From: Crocosphaera sp. UHCC 0190
GTDB taxonomy: Bacteria > Cyanobacteriota > Cyanobacteriia > Cyanobacteriales > Microcystaceae
Direction: 5' to 3'
Length of the DNA: 64,000 nucleotides
NCBI RefSeq assembly: GCF_034932065.1
Contig: NZ_JAYGHP010000011.1
Span: 62,001 to 126,000 of the forward strand
Under the pieces are notes generated by a model. The model had not been told where the DNA came from, did not search any database, and saw only the letters and a program-made list of their open reading frames with translations. Every line of letters starts with the position of its first letter. The stretch's first letter is position 1. Below are positions 37,094 to 45,041 of the stretch, in pieces. The position numbers and the translations under genes are program-made.

Positions 37094-37432
37094 TTATTCT
37101 GTGGCATCGCTTATTGTTACAGCTTTAGTGGCAGCTTCAACAACTCGTTGTAATTGTGCTGTTAAGTTGCCTTGTTGGGGACTTGCTTGATTTAAAAGTG
37201 TATTCACTGTCTTAAATCCTGGATCAATTATTTCATAAAGATCTGGTGCAATTCTCTTAATAGTTCCCCCAAAGGTAAACCATTTCTTTTTGGCACTTTC
37301 AAAAGGAGTTTTCGCAGCTTGATAATTACGGGACTGAACGGATGATAAGGTTTGATCTAATTCATCTTTCATCGTCCTAATCGTTTTTCTGCGAAAGGCA
37401 ATTTTTTGGGCCGTCGTTGGAGAATCAGTCAT
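37094..37432 (-). CDS. Conserved hypothetical helical protein
   Basis: A 112-residue, Lys/Thr/Gln-rich soluble protein predicted to be mostly helical, beginning MTDSPTTAQKIAFRRKTIRTMKDELDQ. No signal peptide, membrane helix or catalytic motif is visible, and I do not recognise the family. Composition rules out ribosomal protein S20, which it superficially resembles in size and basic helices. It stands alone between two convergent or divergent neighbours. Confidence 0.5.
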   Translation of the reverse strand: MTDSPTTAQKIAFRRKTIRTMKDELDQTLSSVQSRNYQAAKTPFESAKKKWFTFGGTIKRIAPDLYEIIDPGFKTVNTLLNQASPQQGNLTAQLQRVVEAATKAVTISDATE

Positions 37433-37548
37433 GTTTCAAAATTTACTCCATGTAGATTGATTTATTATGCCAATCATAACATCTGCTTCCCCAGCTTGAC
37501 TTAGTAAGGCTTGTTAATGATAATTAGTCCCTTAACAACCCTTAATTT

Positions 37549-38802
37549 CTATAAAAATTGATGTTGTTTTTTCATTGGCTGACTCATTAATGATAACAAG
37601 TCTTCATATTTATCCAAAGTTTTTTCAAAATCATAATATTGTTCAGCATATTTTCTTCCTTGTTTGCCTAAAGAAATGACGAGATTGGGGTCAGAGTAAA
37701 GCTGCTCAATTGCTTGTGCTAAAGCATCCGAATCTTCTGGGGGAACTACAATTCCTCCCCCACTATTTTCAATCGCTCTTGCTGCCGTTCCCTCCCCAGG
37801 AACCGAGGCAATAATGGCGCGACCACTTGCTAATAAAACTTGAATTTTTGAGGGCATATTAAAGGAAATAACATTGCTTTTTTGCATCACCATTCCTATA
37901 TCAGCTGCGGCTAACATTTCAGGTAATTTATGTCTGGGTTGAAAGGGTCGTAAAATAACATTATGAGCTTTTTTTCTTTGACAATATCTCTCTAAGCCTT
38001 CTAAAGCTTCTTCCTTACCCACAATAACCACGGCCAAATCAGGAATATGTTCTAATTTAATAGCGGCATCAATTAAAATTTCTAAGGGTTGTGTTAAAGC
38101 AATATTGCCTGAATATAAAACCACAAATTTTCCTTCTAACCCGTTTTCTTGACGAAAATAATTATTCTCTTGGGGAAGGGGTTTAATAAAATTGACATCC
38201 ACCCAATTGGGAACTTCAATTATTTTATTTTCAGGTACTCTTTTTTCTAAGAGGTTTTTAGTAAATCCGTCACTAATAACACTAATTTTTGTGGCAGTAC
38301 GATAGGCAAATCTTTCTAACCACTGAAAGAGACGAATCATTTTTTTACTACGAATTAATCCCACATGAATCGCAGCATCAGGAAGAATATCTTGTAAATT
38401 TAATAAAATAGGGGTTCGATATAACCAGCCCAAAATAGCCGCAGGAACACAAACAGGTAAGCCAGGAATCGTTAAAAAAATTACATCAGGACGAGAGCCT
38501 TTTAACGCTTGTAAAAAACTCAAAACCATAAAGCTAATTTCAAAAAAAGCGCGATTCTTAAAATTTCTTTTACGGCGAATCCAAACAAAACAACGTTGAA
38601 TTTTTACCCCATTCTGCTTTTCTGTTAAATATAACTTGCCTCGATAGTCTGGCGCAATCTCACTTTCTGGATACCAAGGCATTGCCGTGACTACCCTCAC
38701 TTGGTGTCCCCGTTTTGCTAATCCTTCTGCTAATTCTGTCATCAAAGGCGCAATACCAATGGGTTCTGGATGATAATTGTAAGAATAAATGAGGATTCTC
38801 AT
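37549..38802 (-). CDS. WcaI-like GT4 glycosyltransferase
   Basis: A 417-residue group 4 glycosyltransferase. The N terminus (YSYNYHPEPIGIAPLMTELAEGLAKRGHQVRVVT) resembles WcaI, which acts in exopolysaccharide assembly. The C-terminal GT-B half has VLYSGNIALTQPLE, ILRPFQPRHKLPEMLAAADIG and ARAIENSGGGIVVPPEDSDALAQAIEQL, the nucleotide-sugar binding EX7E-type region. A hydrophobic middle segment (FISFMVLSFLQAL, VFLTIPGLPVCVPAAILGWLY) may touch the membrane. The acceptor is unknown. Confidence 0.88.
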   Translation of the reverse strand: MRILIYSYNYHPEPIGIAPLMTELAEGLAKRGHQVRVVTAMPWYPESEIAPDYRGKLYLTEKQNGVKIQRCFVWIRRKRNFKNRAFFEISFMVLSFLQALKGSRPDVIFLTIPGLPVCVPAAILGWLYRTPILLNLQDILPDAAIHVGLIRSKKMIRLFQWLERFAYRTATKISVISDGFTKNLLEKRVPENKIIEVPNWVDVNFIKPLPQENNYFRQENGLEGKFVVLYSGNIALTQPLEILIDAAIKLEHIPDLAVVIVGKEEALEGLERYCQRKKAHNVILRPFQPRHKLPEMLAAADIGMVMQKSNVISFNMPSKIQVLLASGRAIIASVPGEGTAARAIENSGGGIVVPPEDSDALAQAIEQLYSDPNLVISLGKQGRKYAEQYYDFEKTLDKYEDLLSLMSQPMKKQHQFL

Positions 38803-39081
38803 ATGAATAGTTATAATTTAGGGAAATTAGGGAAAAATAGGTTTGAGCAGCGGATTGATCCGTCAGTTACTCGTTGTTAATCATAAAGCTTGTTGGCTGA
38901 AAGTTGAATTTTTGTAAACTACTGACTTTTTTTCATTCAAACCTAATAATTAACAAAGGTCAAGAAGTTTTTTACGGAATTCCCTTTACACTAAAAGCAC
39001 AAGTCCCATTAATCAGGGTAAATCTCCTGATCTGGAATTCAAGAAAATTTATCCTCATCAAAGCTTAGGGAGGTCTTTAAA

Positions 39082-39588
39082 ATGCTGTTTCAATTACGCC
39101 AATTTTTCGCGGTTTTCCTGGTAAGTACCCTATTATTTCTCTCTTCTTGTGCCACACAAGCTCCCTCACGGTTTGAGCAAGCACAACAAGAAAGCACTCA
39201 ACGGGGTGCAAGTGCGGTGGTTCGTGAATCTGAGTCTGGGGGGAGTTTTAATCGATTTTTTCCCCCTTCTAGTGCTGGTTATGAGCGTGTTTATACCCAG
39301 GAGAAAAAGGGGTTTGCTGAAGCTAAGTTGAAAAAAGATGGCAAGGAAATGGCCGTGATGGCTATTTCTGATACTCTTAATAATCCCAGTGCTGTGACGA
39401 AATTTGAGAAAAGTAGCCAAAAAATTGGGGGTTATCCCGCTATTTCTCAAGGAAGCACCGCAACGGCTGTTTTAGTCGCGGGTCGTTTTCAGGTTAAGGT
39501 ACTTTCTCGTGATCCGGCCTTTAGCGAAAGCGATCGCCAAGCTTGGTTAGAAATGTTTGATTTTAATGGGTTAGCTAGGTTGAAGTAG
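39082..39588 (+). CDS. Putative lipoprotein, unknown function
   Basis: A 168-residue protein with a lipoprotein signal peptide and lipobox LFLSSC (Cys23). The mature part is a small beta/alpha domain (GYERVYTQEKKGFAEAKLKKDGKEMAVMAISDT ... VLVAGRFQVKVLSRDPAFSESDRQAWL), with no family I can name. A good ribosome site (GGGAGGTC) precedes the ATG. Probably anchored to the plasma or outer membrane. Confidence 0.65.
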   Translation: MLFQLRQFFAVFLVSTLLFLSSCATQAPSRFEQAQQESTQRGASAVVRESESGGSFNRFFPPSSAGYERVYTQEKKGFAEAKLKKDGKEMAVMAISDTLNNPSAVTKFEKSSQKIGGYPAISQGSTATAVLVAGRFQVKVLSRDPAFSESDRQAWLEMFDFNGLARLK

Positions 39589-39611
39589 GGGCTAAGGGCC
39601 GTTGTCCCCTA
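39586..39611. terminator. TAGGGG/CCCCTA hairpin between convergent genes
   Basis: TAGGGGCTAAGGGCC and GTTGTCCCCTA give a GC-rich stem covering the lipoprotein stop and the last bases of the GH15-like gene. It is probably a bidirectional terminator of the GTAGGGG group. Confidence 0.5.
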
Positions 39612-40922
39612 AAACTTTCCCAAAGATTTCTCCATCATTTTTAAAGCTACTTTTAAATTGGCTTGTGTCCAGAGTAACGGGGTGGCATCTCCTGGAAAAT
39701 AACCACCCTGTTTTAAGTAATATAATTCAGGACATTTTAAACTGCCAAATTGACTATCCGATGCGGTTAATTGTCCTAAAGAACGGTTTAAATAGTAGGT
39801 TTGTTTTTCGAGATATTTGGGTTGATGGGTTTGTTGAAATTTGAGTCCAAAAATAGCAGAAATAATCGGGTCGAAAATACACCATTGTGCTTCTTGTCCT
39901 GCTCTTAGTTCTCGATTATTATCTTTAAACCATTGTTCTCTTTCGGCAGAAATAGTAGTCCGAATGGCTTCAGGAATTTCTTGATAATCTCGACACCAAA
40001 AAGAATCTCCTAAATATCTTCTAATCCCATAATCTCCCTGTAAATTATTGATGACATTATTAACAATTATTTCAGCCATTTCTCCCTGAATGATTTGTAA
40101 GGGATAAATTAAAAATAATAAAGCAGCATCATATTTTCTTGTTTGAGGAGGAGCTTGGATAGATTCATAAGGTAATATTGTATGGAGAACTTCTTGACCT
40201 TTATCAATTAATTTATCTAACAGTTCCAAGGGATAAATATTAGTTTTGTTTTGAAAATAAACCTGATCAGATGTTTCTAAAATCAGTAATTTTAGCTCTG
40301 TTAAAGCTGCCACCACTACCCCAATACTAGAAGCTTCAATTTTGCGGTCTTCTTCCCAATGACCACTATCCTCATCTTCCCAATAAGAAATAGTCTCAAA
40401 ATAGAAAGGAAAAAGAGCTAAAATTTCTAGTTCATCAGGATTAGGAATAAAAAGTTTTTCTCTAATTAACTTACAAGTAAACCAAAGAAAATATCCCAAG
40501 GCATCATTTTGAGCATGACTCCATTCTTGGTTTATTTCTTCTAAAGTTTCCCCATTAAAGCGAATATGGGGACGTTTCATAACCTCATTTTTATTGACTT
40601 TTCCCTCAATAATATCTTGAAAACGGTTTTGATGTTTCTGGAAATATTGAATTAAAGTTTTAATTGTTTTGATAGCAATCTCTGTTTGCTGACAAAAATA
40701 GTGTGTATAAGCTAAATAAATATTATCTCTGACCCAAACATTCCTATAACCAGTGTAGGCTGTTTTATCTACCACAGCCGCCGCCGGAAATAAACCATTT
40801 TCTAGAGGAGAAAAACTCAAGGTCATTTGACGATCTAGAAAGGCCGTAATTCCCTCAATATCCTGTAAGGAATAGTGAAAACCCATGAAATCTAATAGGG
40901 TTTGATTATGAATAATCAGCAT
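39609..40922 (-). CDS. GH15-like (glucoamylase / phosphorylase-kinase-type) protein
   Basis: A 437-residue protein of the six-hairpin GH15 fold related to the phosphorylase kinase alpha/beta and glucoamylase families. Seen are GYRNVWVRDNIYLAYTHYF, QNDALGYFLWF, SYWEDEDSGHWEEDRKIEASSIGVVVAAL and the late RAGQEAQWCIFDPIISAIFG. Many cyanobacterial members are annotated as glycoside hydrolase family 15. The substrate is unknown, but glycogen metabolism is plausible. The catalytic pair cannot be assigned with confidence by eye. Confidence 0.8.
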   Translation of the reverse strand: MLIIHNQTLLDFMGFHYSLQDIEGITAFLDRQMTLSFSPLENGLFPAAAVVDKTAYTGYRNVWVRDNIYLAYTHYFCQQTEIAIKTIKTLIQYFQKHQNRFQDIIEGKVNKNEVMKRPHIRFNGETLEEINQEWSHAQNDALGYFLWFTCKLIREKLFIPNPDELEILALFPFYFETISYWEDEDSGHWEEDRKIEASSIGVVVAALTELKLLILETSDQVYFQNKTNIYPLELLDKLIDKGQEVLHTILPYESIQAPPQTRKYDAALLFLIYPLQIIQGEMAEIIVNNVINNLQGDYGIRRYLGDSFWCRDYQEIPEAIRTTISAEREQWFKDNNRELRAGQEAQWCIFDPIISAIFGLKFQQTHQPKYLEKQTYYLNRSLGQLTASDSQFGSLKCPELYYLKQGGYFPGDATPLLWTQANLKVALKMMEKSLGKF

Positions 40923-41035
40923 TTTTTAAGTTAGACTTGATTAGGCAATTATTTCAGTTAGGTAAATACTATGGTAACTTGTTGTAGGGGCTAAATTATG
41001 ATGACTTCTCATCACAACCATCGGAGAGTTAAACT

Positions 41036-41674
41036 TTGGGAGTTGAATTACGCAGTTACGTCTATCTAGATCGCTTACAATCACAACACGCTGCCTATAT
41101 TGGCGCAGTTGCAGTCGGATTTCTACCCCTCCCTGGAGATGCTTCTCTTTGGATTGAAATTTCTCCAGGAATTGAAATTAACCGCATTACTGATGTTGCT
41201 TTAAAATCTGCAGTTGTTCGTCCTGGGGTGCAATTTGTTGAACGTCTTTATGGTCTTCTCGAAATTCATGCGAGTAACCAGGGAGAAATTAGGGCGGCAG
41301 GTCAGGCTATTCTAGCAGCATTGGGGGTAAGAAGACAAGATTGTCTCAAACCTAAAGTTGTTTCTAGTCAAATTATTCGTAATATTGATGCTTATCAAGC
41401 GCAGTTAATTAATCGTAATCGACGGGGACAAATGTTGCTTCAGGGACAGACTTTGTATGTGTTAGAAGTTCAACCTGCTGCCTATGCAGCTTTAGCCGCA
41501 AATGAAGCAGAAAAAGCGGCTCTAATTAATATTTTACAGGTTTCAGCTATTGGGAGCTTTGGACGGCTATATTTAGGGGGAGAGGAACGGGATATTATTG
41601 CGGGTTCTCAGGCTATTTTAGCTGCTTTGGAAAGTACCCCAGGAAGAGAACATGGAGAAGAAAATCAGGAGTAA
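41036..41674 (+). CDS. ccmP: Carboxysome shell protein CcmP (tandem BMC domain)
   Basis: A 212-residue protein with two BMC domains in tandem ([24 protein letters not shown] and the second from [28 protein letters not shown]). The sequence closely follows CcmP of beta-carboxysomes, a trimeric, double-stacked shell tile with a gated pore. It starts on TTG at 41036, supported by a GGAGAG ribosome site at 41023-41028. The other ccm genes are not here, as usual for ccmP, which sits apart from the main cluster. Confidence 0.92.
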   Translation: MGVELRSYVYLDRLQSQHAAYIGAVAVGFLPLPGDASLWIEISPGIEINRITDVALKSAVVRPGVQFVERLYGLLEIHASNQGEIRAAGQAILAALGVRRQDCLKPKVVSSQIIRNIDAYQAQLINRNRRGQMLLQGQTLYVLEVQPAAYAALAANEAEKAALINILQVSAIGSFGRLYLGGEERDIIAGSQAILAALESTPGREHGEENQE

Positions 41675-41746
41675 ATCAATAAGTAATAAGTAATAAGCAA
41701 TAAATAGGTTCTACCGAACTTGCAAGGCAAAATCAACAATTATATA

Positions 41747-41850
41747 CAGTCTAAAGCCTGATACTATAACAACAAAGGCTGTCTGCACAGCCTAATGATC
41801 AGCCCGCCTTCGCAGGCTTTGTCTGTATAGCTTAACCCTTAAGGGTTTGA
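41747..41850 (-). repeat. Mobile-element remnant, copy A
   Basis: The reverse complement contains AACCCTTAAGGGTTAAGCTAT-like, AAGCCTGCGAAGGCGGGCT and CAGGCTTTAGACTG blocks in the same order as 9381-9470, with about 30 extra bases between the last two. It lies upstream of the ABC transporter gene. No transposase is present. Confidence 0.55.
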
Positions 41851-41900
41851 GTAGATAATTTTTAATAGTTTACATACTAGGTTCAGTAGATCCAATAAAT

Positions 41901-42572
41901 ATGAAACAGGAAAAAAATTCTTTTTTACAATTATTTGATGTTAGTTTAACTGAACCTTCAGGGAGAAATAAGTTATTAGATGGGATTTCTTTGACGATTA
42001 ATTCTGGCGATCGCCTGGCCATTGTTGGCCCCTCTGGTTCAGGAAAAACAACTCTATTACGTCTCATTAACCGTTTACAAGATCCTAGCACTGGCTCAAT
42101 TACATTTGAGTCTCAACCCCTGACAAATATTCCTGTGATTAAACTTCGTCAGCAAATTGTTTTAGTTCCTCAAGAACCTAAATTATTAGGGATGACAGTG
42201 CAAGAAACTTTGGCTTATCCTTTAAGTTTACAACAGATCCCTAAACCAGAAATTCAACAAAGAATTGAACAATGGCGATCGCAATTATCTATTCCTGATG
42301 CTTGGTTAGAACGAAATGAGTTACAACTCTCTTTAGGACAACGACAAATTGTTAGTATTGTTCGGGGTTTAGTGATGGAACCAAAATTATTATTATTAGA
42401 TGAACCAACATCTGCATTAGATAATGACCGCGCTTACCAATTAATGGAACAATTAGTGATGTTAAGTGATCATACTACCATTACAATTATTATGGTTAAT
42501 CATCAATTAAATATGGTAGAAAAGTTTACCGATAATATTTTAAGACTTAATCAAGGGAAACTGGTTCAATGA
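41901..42572 (+). CDS. Stand-alone ABC transporter ATP-binding protein
   Basis: A 223-residue ATPase: Walker A GPSGSGKT (43-50), Q-loop VLVPQEPKLLG, signature LSLGQ (143-147) and Walker B LLLLDEPTSALD (Asp167, Glu168). The sequence is closest in style to YbbL/FetA-type ATPases, which pair with a YbbM/FetB permease for iron export, but no permease is adjacent. It ends 7 bases inside the convergent small gene. Confidence 0.85.
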   Translation: MKQEKNSFLQLFDVSLTEPSGRNKLLDGISLTINSGDRLAIVGPSGSGKTTLLRLINRLQDPSTGSITFESQPLTNIPVIKLRQQIVLVPQEPKLLGMTVQETLAYPLSLQQIPKPEIQQRIEQWRSQLSIPDAWLERNELQLSLGQRQIVSIVRGLVMEPKLLLLDEPTSALDNDRAYQLMEQLVMLSDHTTITIIMVNHQLNMVEKFTDNILRLNQGKLVQ

Positions 42573-42781
42573 TTTTCTTCGATAAGTTTTAATTTTCCTG
42601 ATTGTAATCTACTAAAAATTTCTGTAATTCCCGTTAATTCTTCTTGGGTAATGGGTTGATAACAAAGCATCGCATCTAAAAAATATTTTTCCTCCGTTGC
42701 TGTTAGTTTTCCTTCTTGAAGAACTCGGTTAATTTGGGAGATCAGATAGGAATGAGAACTGGAATTTATTACATAGCACAT
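42566..42781 (-). CDS. Small conserved hypothetical protein
   Basis: A 71-residue protein, MCYVINSSSHSYLISQINRVLQEGKLTATEEKYFLDAMLCYQPITQEE, all helical with a TATEEKYFL segment I associate with short uncharacterised cyanobacterial proteins. ATG at 42781 is preferred over TTG at 42787. It overlaps the ABC gene end by 7 bases. Function unknown. Confidence 0.55.
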   Translation of the reverse strand: MCYVINSSSHSYLISQINRVLQEGKLTATEEKYFLDAMLCYQPITQEELTGITEIFSRLQSGKLKLIEENH

Positions 42782-42958
42782 TATCAAATTCCCGCCTTTA
42801 TTTTTAATAATATTTTAATTAATCAATGAGGGATTTGACCTAGTTAATAGTGATAACTTGTTAAACAGGTTTAATCCTTGGGATTGTTTATAATTTCACT
42901 ATAACAAGTTTAAGAAGTGATAAACTGTGATATTAATGAATATTTCATGTGATCGTGA

Positions 42959-43510
42959 TCAATGGATTATTTTGCTTAAAATTTCCTGTCCCACTTCATC
43001 TGTTGATGCTTCACCCGCAATAGTTAAAAGTCGTTTTGTCCCTTGATAATAATCAAGAAGAGGTATTGTATACTGTTTAAAAATATTAATACGATGTTCA
43101 ATAATTTCAGGTTGATCATCCATCAGAGATCGCCTTAATGATCTTTGTTTCATTACTGGTTCACTCACTTCTAAATAAATGGCATAATTTAATTTTTGTT
43201 CTAAAGTTTCTAATAAAAAATCTAATTCTTCTGCTTGAAATGCTGTGCGAGGATATCCCTCTAAAATCCAACCCTTATCTAGAGCATTTTTCTCTAAATG
43301 TTCTCTCATGAATTCAATCATTATTTCATTGGGCAATAATTCACCTTTCTCTACATAATCCTGCGCTTTTTTTCCTAATTGTGTTTGCTCACTAATAGCA
43401 TTTCTTAAGATATTTCCTGTGGAAATCATGGGAATTTTAAAGTAATCACTTAACCATTTTGCCTGGGTTCCTTTTCCCGATCCTGGGCCGCCTAAAATCA
43501 CTAATCGCAT
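42959..43510 (-). CDS. adk: Adenylate kinase
   Basis: Interconverts AMP, ADP and ATP. 183 residues, the short form without the LID insert. It has the P-loop GGPGSGKGTQ (7-16), the AMP-binding MISTGNILRNAI and the GYPRTAFQAEELDFLLE segment with its catalytic Arg. The usual GFPRT is GYPRT here. GTG at 43513 is a possible start one codon earlier. It follows selO by 11 bases on the same strand. A second, longer adk typically sits in the ribosomal protein cluster of cyanobacteria, so this may be the accessory copy. Confidence 0.85.
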   Translation of the reverse strand: MRLVILGGPGSGKGTQAKWLSDYFKIPMISTGNILRNAISEQTQLGKKAQDYVEKGELLPNEIMIEFMREHLEKNALDKGWILEGYPRTAFQAEELDFLLETLEQKLNYAIYLEVSEPVMKQRSLRRSLMDDQPEIIEHRINIFKQYTIPLLDYYQGTKRLLTIAGEASTDEVGQEILSKIIH

Positions 43511-43521
43511 CACTTTAACCC

Positions 43522-44940
43522 TTATTTTTTCTGTAGTTTATTCACTAATTCTTCAAACGGTTGCCAATTATTTTCAGAAGTGATCGCTTCCCAAACCGAT
43601 TCAATTATGGGTCTAAGTAAGGGCGTTTGGGTATTATATTGATGTAAACAGTGACTCACTTCATCCATTTTTTCTTGAGGAATTTTGCTTAAAACCTGAT
43701 AGTATAATTGTCGCCAAGTTTCCCAGTCTGCGGAGGGAATTGTGCTATTTTCTAAAATAGTAGAACTGTCTTCACGCCATCCCCAATTAAATTGATCAGT
43801 TAAGGCCGCAAAAAATTCATGATAACCAATTTGACTGGTCTTTAAAACCTCAAGAGTCTTATCTAATAACTCATTCCCTTCCGCAATATTTAACCCTTCA
43901 ATTCCTAATTTTTTTAACATAGATTCACGATAAGCTGCAGCATAATAATCATCAAACTGATTCAAGGCAGCTTCTAATTGACGAGGAGAAATGAGGGTCA
44001 TTAAGGGTAACTGTAACATCTCTAAATTGACCCGACAAATTAGGGGTTGATTGCCATAACTATACCGTCCCCCATAATCAAAATAAGCTGAAGTAAATTG
44101 GGGATCATAAGTAGGAATAAAACCATAGGGGCCATAGTCAAAACTTTCCCCTGTAATCGACATATTATCGGTGTTTAAAACCCCATGACAAAACCCCGCA
44201 GCCATCCATTGTGCCACTAAGTTCGCTACCCTTTTGACTAATTCTTGATAAAATAGAACGTAGCGATCGCTTGAATCAGGCAGATTTTGATAATAAATAT
44301 CAATGACAAAATCTAATAATTTTTTAATTAAATCTGGCCGTTTTAGATAATATAGACGTTCAAATGTACCAAAGCGAATATGAGAACGACTCATGCGAAT
44401 CATAACAGAGGAACGGGTCGGAGAGGGTTCATCTCCTCGCCATAAAGATTCCCCAGTTTCCACTAAACTTAAACAACGGGAGGTAGTGACTCCTAATGCT
44501 TGTAAAGCTTCTGCTGCTAAGACTTCCCTGACACCCCCTTTGAGGGTTAATCTACCATCACCACCCCGTGAATAAGGGGTCTGTCCCGACCCTTTTGTGC
44601 CAAAATCATATAATGTCCCATCCACCCCTCTTACTTGTCCGTAAAGAAAGCCTCTACCATCTCCCAGAAAGGGGTTATACTCTCCAAACTGATAACCATG
44701 ATAGCGCAGGGCAAGAAAGGGGCGTATTCCTTGAAATTTGCCAAATGCTTCGATAAAATGTCCATCTTCTACCAGATCAGGGTTTAATCCTAATTGGGGT
44801 AATAATTGATCGTTGCGAAACCGTAGAATATGTTGGGGAAACTCAGCAGCCGCGACTTGATCATAATAGTCGTCTCCTAAGTTTTCTAAGGCTGGTTCAT
44901 AATCGAGATTGAGTAAGGGGTTATCTCGGTTTGGTGTCAT
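43522..44940 (-). CDS. selO: SelO-family protein adenylyltransferase (YdiU)
   Basis: A 472-residue pseudokinase-fold enzyme that transfers AMP from ATP to proteins, with an inverted ATP orientation. Family segments are [19 protein letters not shown], the glycine-rich [40 protein letters not shown] and [22 protein letters not shown] with the metal-binding Asn/Asp. The C-terminal redox Cys/Sec found in mitochondrial SelO is absent. It likely forms a small operon with the adk gene downstream. Confidence 0.92.
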   Translation of the reverse strand: MTPNRDNPLLNLDYEPALENLGDDYYDQVAAAEFPQHILRFRNDQLLPQLGLNPDLVEDGHFIEAFGKFQGIRPFLALRYHGYQFGEYNPFLGDGRGFLYGQVRGVDGTLYDFGTKGSGQTPYSRGGDGRLTLKGGVREVLAAEALQALGVTTSRCLSLVETGESLWRGDEPSPTRSSVMIRMSRSHIRFGTFERLYYLKRPDLIKKLLDFVIDIYYQNLPDSSDRYVLFYQELVKRVANLVAQWMAAGFCHGVLNTDNMSITGESFDYGPYGFIPTYDPQFTSAYFDYGGRYSYGNQPLICRVNLEMLQLPLMTLISPRQLEAALNQFDDYYAAAYRESMLKKLGIEGLNIAEGNELLDKTLEVLKTSQIGYHEFFAALTDQFNWGWREDSSTILENSTIPSADWETWRQLYYQVLSKIPQEKMDEVSHCLHQYNTQTPLLRPIIESVWEAITSENNWQPFEELVNKLQKK

Positions 44941-45041
44941 ATTACTAATTTAGGCCGTTTAAAAATGCAATTACTGAGAGATGTTTATTGATCAAATTGT
45001 ACATTTATCTCGATTTTTATGGCTCATTCATAATTTATAAT

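Noticed and set aside
37094-37432. Considered ribosomal protein S20
   Set aside because: Size and helical basic character are similar, but the S20 N-terminal signature (MANIKSALKR-type) and Lys/Arg density are missing.
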